In this document: positions 60,098-64,000 of the stretch, piece after piece | Position numbering within the stretch: the first letter of the stretch is position 1 | Layout of the letters: each line of letters starts with the position of its first letter | Assembly (NCBI RefSeq): GCF_011398925.1 | Contig: NZ_AP022842.1 | Location: 4,064,001-4,128,000 of the forward strand | Reading direction: 5' to 3' | DNA from: Bacillus sp. KH172YL63 | Lineage (GTDB): Bacteria > Bacillota > Bacilli > Bacillales > Bacillaceae_B | Length of the DNA: 64,000 bases | Translations under genes and position numbers: made by a program | The notes under the pieces: model-generated | The model's input: only the letters and a program-made list of their open reading frames with translations | What the model was told of the DNA's origin: nothing | Database searches by the model: none

Positions 60098-60274
60098 TCA
60101 TCTTTGTTTGGCCTTGAATTTAAGGCATGGGCTTCCAGACGATCGAAATACGACGAGTGAAGGCATCGCTTTCGATTTAAACCCGTACCCTTTGCATCCC
60201 CGGGGATGGGCCGGCTCCCAGGTTGTGTAAAAATGCTGGCATTGAAAGCAGTTGATGCGCGCTTCCTTTTTCAC
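60098..60274 (-). CDS. small four-Cys protein between ung and ywdI
   Basis: 58 residues, GTG 60274 to TGA 60098, with GGAAGGAGG seven bases before the start. Sequence opens MKKEARINCFQCQHFYTTWE, then PAHPRGCKGYGFKSK. Cys9, Cys12, Cys27 and Cys50 could bind one zinc. Strong ribosome site, a Lys/Arg-rich composition and codon use like its neighbours argue that it is real. Function unknown. Its ribosome site lies next to the parS site. Confidence 0.8.
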   Translation of the reverse strand: MKKEARINCFQCQHFYTTWEPAHPRGCKGYGFKSKAMPSLVVFRSSGSPCLKFKAKQR

Positions 60275-60292
60275 CTGGTGTCCTCCTTCCAG

Positions 60293-60308
60293 TGTTTCAC
60301 GTGAAACA
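60293..60308. promoter_or_regulatory. parS site (Spo0J/ParB binding)
   Basis: TGTTTCACGTGAAACA, a perfect 16-bp palindrome that fits the Bacillus parS consensus TGTTNCACGTGAAACA. It lies between the ung stop and the four-Cys gene. A chance match to the consensus in 64 kb is very unlikely. It implies the window lies in the origin-proximal region, as synteny also suggests. Confidence 0.92.
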
Positions 60309-60316
60309 TCCTGTGG

Positions 60317-60988
60317 TTATTCTATGCACCAGTCGATTTCTCCCATTCCCTGTTCACGTAAAAAACCGTTGGCTTGTGAAAATGGCCGGCTTCCAAAGAA
60401 TCCCCTGTGGGCAGACAGCGGACTTGGATGGGGAGCCGTCACAATGAAGTGCTTCGAGGCGTCGATGAGTTTCTTCTTCCCCTGTGCCGGTTTCCCCCAC
60501 AGCATAAATACCACCGGTTTATCCCGTTCATTCAATAGAGAAATGACCTGATCCGTCAACCGTTCCCATCCTTTCCCCCTATGTGAGTGTGCTTTTCCGT
60601 CCTGAACGGTGAGGACCGTATTCAGCAACAGGACACCTTGTTCTGCCCACTTGACCAATGAGCCGTGGGAAGGAATGTCGCAGCCGATGTCATCATGTAG
60701 CTCCTTGTACATATTTCTGAGGGACGGGGGGATTTTCACCCCTTTTTTCACAGAAAAGCTCAATCCTTCCGCCTGGTTCGGTCCGTGGTATGGATCTTGT
60801 CCGAGTATCACGACCTTCACATCCCCGTATGCCGTGTAATGAAACGCATTGAAGATATCCTGCATGGACGGATGGACGGTCCCGGATGCATACTCCCCCT
60901 TCAGCCAGTTTCGGAGATTAAGATAGTATTCCTTCTGGAGTTCATCCTCCAGTACTTCAGCCCAGTCGTTATGAAAAATCGTCGACAC
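60317..60988 (-). CDS. ung: uracil-DNA glycosylase
   Basis: About 223-225 residues. Water-activating loop [22 protein letters not shown] (catalytic Asp) and DNA-intercalation loop [20 protein letters not shown] are intact. Removes uracil from DNA. Start either GTG 60994 or GTG 60988 (MSTIFHNDW); the second has better spacing from AAAGGA. Followed by parS and the four-Cys gene. Confidence 0.95.
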   Translation of the reverse strand: MSTIFHNDWAEVLEDELQKEYYLNLRNWLKGEYASGTVHPSMQDIFNAFHYTAYGDVKVVILGQDPYHGPNQAEGLSFSVKKGVKIPPSLRNMYKELHDDIGCDIPSHGSLVKWAEQGVLLLNTVLTVQDGKAHSHRGKGWERLTDQVISLLNERDKPVVFMLWGKPAQGKKKLIDASKHFIVTAPHPSPLSAHRGFFGSRPFSQANGFLREQGMGEIDWCIE

Positions 60989-61003
60989 GATCACACATCC
61001 TTT

Positions 61004-61762
61004 CTAATCTTGGAATTCGATCGTCATACTGTAGCCTAATTGTTCAAAGAGACCCTTCAATGACTTTTCGGCGTTTTTCTCTGCCGCCACGAGGATCCCC
61101 TGCTCGACCGCTTCCTGACTGATTTGATCCTTCGCTACTTCTGCAAGGGCGAAGCCTTCATTCCAGTCTACATCGTTTCGAAAAATCCCTTCTACAGAAA
61201 ACGTCTGGATGTTGTCTGTATCAATCGAAGGTTCCTGCAGAATCACAGCCCTCGGCACAGTCAGCCGGATCTCCTTCTTCTCTTCATCGACTACGATATC
61301 GTCTTCCCCGATTCCTTGCAAATCAACCCCTGCAAGGACGGTCCCCGGTACAACCATCAGAAGCTTCCGTTTCGTTCCGGGAAGATCTGTATTGATTTCT
61401 TTACCGAACAATCGATTATCCTCCTGTTGAATCACGGCCTTCACAAATCCCTGTGCCGTTGCCAATGAACTCATTTCCTGGATCCTCTCCACAAACGAAC
61501 CCTTTTCTTCTGTAAACGTCGAGCCTGACAGCCAGCTGTAGACCCCGATCGATGCCCCTCCGATAAGGAGGACAAGGACGGACAATAAGATTACCACCCT
61601 GCTTTTCCAAAGGGACAGAAGTGATGTGGCTATCCTCCACGGGGGCACCTGCCTGCTTCTTCTATGATCAATGGCCATCGCGCTGCTCGTTTCTCTCTCA
61701 GATGTTTTCAACTCTTCCAGGATTGCTTCTATTTCTTGTATCTTCTTTGCTTGATTCGACAC
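61004..61762 (-). CDS. DUF4230 membrane-anchored protein
   Basis: 252 residues. Cytosolic N-terminal coiled segment (1-30), basic stretch, one membrane helix (about 52-75, SRVVILLSVLVLLIGGASIG), then an external DUF4230 domain with the hallmark VVPGTVLAGVDLQGIGEDDI and RLTVPRAVILQEPSID. Function unknown. It ends 10 bp before the upper ung start, so the two are probably one transcript. Confidence 0.85.
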   Translation of the reverse strand: MSNQAKKIQEIEAILEELKTSERETSSAMAIDHRRSRQVPPWRIATSLLSLWKSRVVILLSVLVLLIGGASIGVYSWLSGSTFTEEKGSFVERIQEMSSLATAQGFVKAVIQQEDNRLFGKEINTDLPGTKRKLLMVVPGTVLAGVDLQGIGEDDIVVDEEKKEIRLTVPRAVILQEPSIDTDNIQTFSVEGIFRNDVDWNEGFALAEVAKDQISQEAVEQGILVAAEKNAEKSLKGLFEQLGYSMTIEFQD

Positions 61763-61848
61763 ATTTCTTCACCTCCCTTCTATTATAGAAAATAATGTAG
61801 AATCTTGGAAACAATAATTCTCTTAAATGAATTTCTATATTATGGAAA

Positions 61849-61873
61849 GTTTTAGAGGGGAAGAATCGGGAAT
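61849..61873 (+). promoter_or_regulatory. sigma-B promoter of the YflT-type gene
   Basis: GTTTTA (61849-61854), 13 bases, GGGAAT (61868-61873), one base off in each box from GTTTAA-N12/15-GGGTAT. It fits the general-stress role of the gene. Confidence 0.65.
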
Positions 61874-61914
61874 ACAAGGGACAAGCAACGAAATTCTTTC
61901 AGGAGGTATGCAAA

Positions 61915-62265
61915 ATGTATAAAGTTCAAACAGCGGAAAATGTGGTAGAGGTAAAAAAAGAAATCGAAGCTCTGGCAAGCGAAGGCTTTTCAAAAGATGA
62001 AATCTACGTATTTGCCCACGACAAACACCGTTCCGAGCATATTACAGAAGCGACTGATACAGACTCCCCTGGACTGAAAGAGCAAGGCATCATCGAATCA
62101 CTCGGCAACCTGTTCAACCGGCGCGGGGATGAGCTCAGAACCAAGATGAAAGCGGTCGGGCTGAACCAGGCGGAAGCCGATGCTTATGAAGAAGAATTGG
62201 ATAAAGGAAAGCTTGTCATCGTCGCCTCCAAGGAAGCGACCGATAATGACGCTAAACCTTACTGA
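61915..62265 (+). CDS. general stress protein, YflT family
   Basis: 116 residues. Family pattern YKVQTAENVVEVKKEIEALA at the start, then FSKDEIYVFAHDKHR and GLNQAEADAYEEELDKGKLVIV. B. subtilis YflT (GSP17M) belongs to the sigma-B regulon, and a sigma-B-like promoter lies 42 bases upstream. Role in stress unknown. ATG with AGGAGGTATGCAA. Confidence 0.85.
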   Translation: MYKVQTAENVVEVKKEIEALASEGFSKDEIYVFAHDKHRSEHITEATDTDSPGLKEQGIIESLGNLFNRRGDELRTKMKAVGLNQAEADAYEEELDKGKLVIVASKEATDNDAKPY

Positions 62266-62272
62266 CCTTACG

Positions 62273-62308
62273 GGGACGTCGAAAGAGATTCTTTCGGCGT
62301 CTTTTTCC
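62273..62308 (+). terminator. terminator of the YflT-type gene
   Basis: GACG-T-CGAAAGA / TCTTTCGG-CGTC stem followed by TTTTTCC. Confidence 0.85.
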
Positions 62309-62408
62309 TATAGGAAACGATGGAATTTGTATTTCCATGGGGGTTATTATATCCTTTAGTCAGACTTTTAGCATGTTAACAAGCTATTTTCATAGGAGGA
62401 ATTTAACG

Positions 62409-63218
62409 ATGACATTGAAGAAAACCCTGACGATTGCCGGGTCCGATACAAGCGGCGGCGCCGGGATCCAAGCCGACCTGAAGACCTTCCAGGAGCACGG
62501 CGTTTACGGTATGACAGCCCTCACTACGGTCGTGACGATGGATCCCCACAATCATTGGCATCATAACGTTCATCCACTAGCTATCGATACGTTGGAAGCA
62601 CAATTGGAAACCGTCCTTTCTGTCGGCATCGACGCCATGAAGACAGGGATGCTCGGAACAGTCGAAATCATTGAACTTGCCGCGAAGAAAATCGATGAAT
62701 TCGGTTTGAATCAGGTCGTCGTTGACCCGGTCATGGTATGTAAAGGGGAAGATGAAGTCCTGAATCCGGAGACGACGGTCGCGATGAGAGAGCACCTTCT
62801 CAAGCGTGCCACAGTCGTGACGCCTAATCTGTTCGAAGCAGGTCAGCTTGCTGAGACCGGTCCGATCAAGACCATCGACGATATGAAGACAGCTGCCAAG
62901 CGAATCCACGAATTGGGCGCAAGCAATGTCGTCATCAAAGGTGGAAAGCAGCTGCAGCATGACAAAGCACTGGACCTCTTCTACGATGGAAATGAATTCA
63001 TCCTGCTCGAAGAAGAAAAGGTAGACACCACGTACAACCACGGAGCAGGCTGTACATTTGCGGCAGCCATCACGTCGAACCTTGCAAACGGACAAGACGT
63101 AAAAGAAGCAGTCCAAAACGCCAAAACCTTCGTCACAGCAGCCATCAAACACGGCTTCAAGCTGAACGAATACGTCGGCCCCGTCATGCACGGAGCATAC
63201 AACGCATTAGAAAAATAA
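62409..63218 (+). CDS. pdxK: pyridoxine/HMP kinase PdxK
   Basis: 269 residues from ATG 62409 ([29 protein letters not shown] upstream). Ribokinase-like ThiD/PdxK fold: [32 protein letters not shown] and the catalytic-base loop [13 protein letters not shown]. Gene position by ung and the MVCKG motif match B. subtilis PdxK (YwdB), which phosphorylates pyridoxine, pyridoxal and pyridoxamine. Confidence 0.9.
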   Translation: MTLKKTLTIAGSDTSGGAGIQADLKTFQEHGVYGMTALTTVVTMDPHNHWHHNVHPLAIDTLEAQLETVLSVGIDAMKTGMLGTVEIIELAAKKIDEFGLNQVVVDPVMVCKGEDEVLNPETTVAMREHLLKRATVVTPNLFEAGQLAETGPIKTIDDMKTAAKRIHELGASNVVIKGGKQLQHDKALDLFYDGNEFILLEEEKVDTTYNHGAGCTFAAAITSNLANGQDVKEAVQNAKTFVTAAIKHGFKLNEYVGPVMHGAYNALEK

Positions 63219-63227
63219 CCAACAACC

Positions 63228-63276
63228 CGGTGCCAGGCACTGAACTCCCCGTTCAATGCCCGGCACCTTTCCCTTC
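63228..63276 (+). terminator. terminator of pdxK with a GGTGCC...GGCACC stem
   Basis: Long stem GGTGCC-A-GGCA-C-TGAAC / GTTCA-A-TGCC-C-GGCACC followed by TTTCCC. This GGTGCCAGGCAC type is, from memory, widespread in Bacillus. A GGGACGGACCT copy follows at 63280-63290. Confidence 0.7.
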
Positions 63277-63432
63277 ATGGGGACGGACCTCTGAAAAATC
63301 CCTTTCCCCACTGAATTCATCACCATCATCCACTCCCCTCACCTCAATCATACTTTTCGCAATCACTCATGAATTTTAGTAAGATAGTACATAATGGTTA
63401 AGAGTCTTTTCTGTACTTAAGGAGGAAAAAGA

Positions 63433-63780
63433 ATGGAACCGATCAAAATGGCCGATGTGCAGGGCTTCATCAACAAGCTTGCACAACAGGACGTTTATAT
63501 ACATTTGGAAACAACGAACGGAGCCTATGCTTCTCACTTCAACGAAGGCTTCTTTTCTGCCGGAGCTTACATACGGAATGGAAAAGTCAACTATGAGCAC
63601 GGAAAGATCATCGGGGACGGACCTTACCGTGTCGGCCTGAAGATCGAACTAGGCTGGATTTATGCTGAAGGGCTGACTCATTATGAATTCGATGAATACG
63701 GACGCCTCCTGCTTGCAGGACATGGCGGGGACGGAAAGCTCGCCGTTGCACTGGAGATCAGTCCGACACCTTTCGCATAA
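63433..63780 (+). CDS. yojF: YojF-family (DUF1806) protein
   Basis: 115 residues, the small YojF family that always precedes bshB2 (yojG) in Bacillus. IHLETTNGAYASHFNEGFFSAGAYIRN and GWIYAEGLTHYEFDEYGRLL are typical. Function unknown; linked to bacillithiol synthesis only by its neighbour. ATG with AAGGAGGAAAAAG. Followed 40 bp later by bshB2. Confidence 0.9.
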   Translation: MEPIKMADVQGFINKLAQQDVYIHLETTNGAYASHFNEGFFSAGAYIRNGKVNYEHGKIIGDGPYRVGLKIELGWIYAEGLTHYEFDEYGRLLLAGHGGDGKLAVALEISPTPFA

Positions 63781-63819
63781 CCACCGATCACTTATATGAT
63801 GAGAAAAGGAGAGGTCATA

Positions 63820-64000
63820 ATGGAAAAAGAAAGACAGCTGCTCGTCATCTTCCCCCATCCGGACGATGAAGCATTCGGCGTTTCAGGGACCATTTCAACC
63901 CATGTGAATAACGGGACACCGGTCACATACGCCTGCCTCACCCTGGGGGAAATGGGGAGAAACTTAGGAAATCCGCCATTTGCGACGAGAGAATCCCTTC
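63820..64000 (+). CDS. bshB2: bacillithiol biosynthesis deacetylase BshB2 (partial)
   Basis: 60 codons are visible before the right edge. MEKERQLLVIFPHPDDEAFG has the zinc-binding HPDDE motif of PIG-L-type deacetylases, and VSGTISTHVNNGTPVTYACL follows. Removes acetyl from GlcNAc-malate in bacillithiol synthesis. ATG 63820 with AAAGGAGAGG. Confidence 0.92.
   Translation, partial: MEKERQLLVIFPHPDDEAFGVSGTISTHVNNGTPVTYACLTLGEMGRNLGNPPFATRESL

Overview
The window is a low-to-mid GC Gram-positive chromosome segment from a spore-forming member of the Bacillaceae. The evidence is direct: spoIIR, spo0F, rsfA, gerQ, cwlJ, a PbpG-type transpeptidase and bacillithiol synthesis (bshB2), with AGGAGG-type ribosome binding sites before almost every gene. 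Gene order follows the Bacillus subtilis ywl-ywj-ywi-ywh-ywf-ywd segment between atp and ung. The species cannot be fixed from this sequence; marine-type genera close to Bacillus (for example Rossellomorea) would fit. Most genes lie on the minus strand. By synteny oriC should lie beyond the right end, so this is co-directional with replication. I see no tRNA, rRNA, insertion sequence, prophage or CRISPR.

Layout. 1-2.5 kb: start of the F0F1 ATP synthase operon (atpZ-I-B-E-F-H) with a strong sigma-A promoter. 2.9-6.7 kb: upp, glyA, ywlG, rpiB. 6.9-16.6 kb: a chemotaxis receptor inserted into the ywl cluster, then arginine phosphatase ywlE, mntP, tRNA-threonylcarbamoylation gene sua5, ywlB, spoIIR, prmC-prfA, a spore lipoprotein, tdk and rpmE. 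16.8-23.5 kb: rho, glpX, murZ, tal, fbaA, spo0F. 23.6-27.3 kb: ywjG, pyrG, rpoE and a small membrane protein. 27.5-38.7 kb: an acyl-CoA island, fadF-mmgA-mmgB-mmgC-acdA-tetR-icmF, set inside what is fadF-acdA-rpoE in B. subtilis. It has a FadR-like operator on fadF and a cre box on mmgA, and could turn isobutyryl-CoA from valine into acetyl-CoA. 38.9-42 kb: cardiolipin synthase, UV endonuclease, an ATP-pyrophosphatase and a tiny XapX protein. 42-49.7 kb: argS, ywiB, polyamine genes speB-speE, pbpG, ywhD. 49.7-57.2 kb: M50 protease, tautomerase, ywgA, the HD hydrolase ywfO, rsfA, lipL, pta. 57.4-64 kb: hemQ, cwlJ-gerQ, ywdK, ywdI, a small four-Cys protein, a perfect parS site, ung, a DUF4230 protein, a YflT-type stress protein, pdxK, yojF and the start of bshB2.

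The most unusual content is intergenic. Five separate gaps carry arrays of a short word (9 bp in four arrays, 13 bp in the fifth) separated by 11-12 bp spacers. The period is 20-21 bp in four arrays and 25 bp in the fifth. Each array has its own word, and each begins within about 12-75 bp past an intrinsic terminator of a minus-strand gene. I know of no described system that matches. There are also four copies of an imperfect palindromic repeat whose stem arms change sequence while staying paired, about ten intergenic copies of an 11-mer GGGACGGACCT often built into terminators, a DnaA-box cluster around sua5-ywlB, and two genes shorter than 60 codons (a XapX protein and a four-Cys protein).
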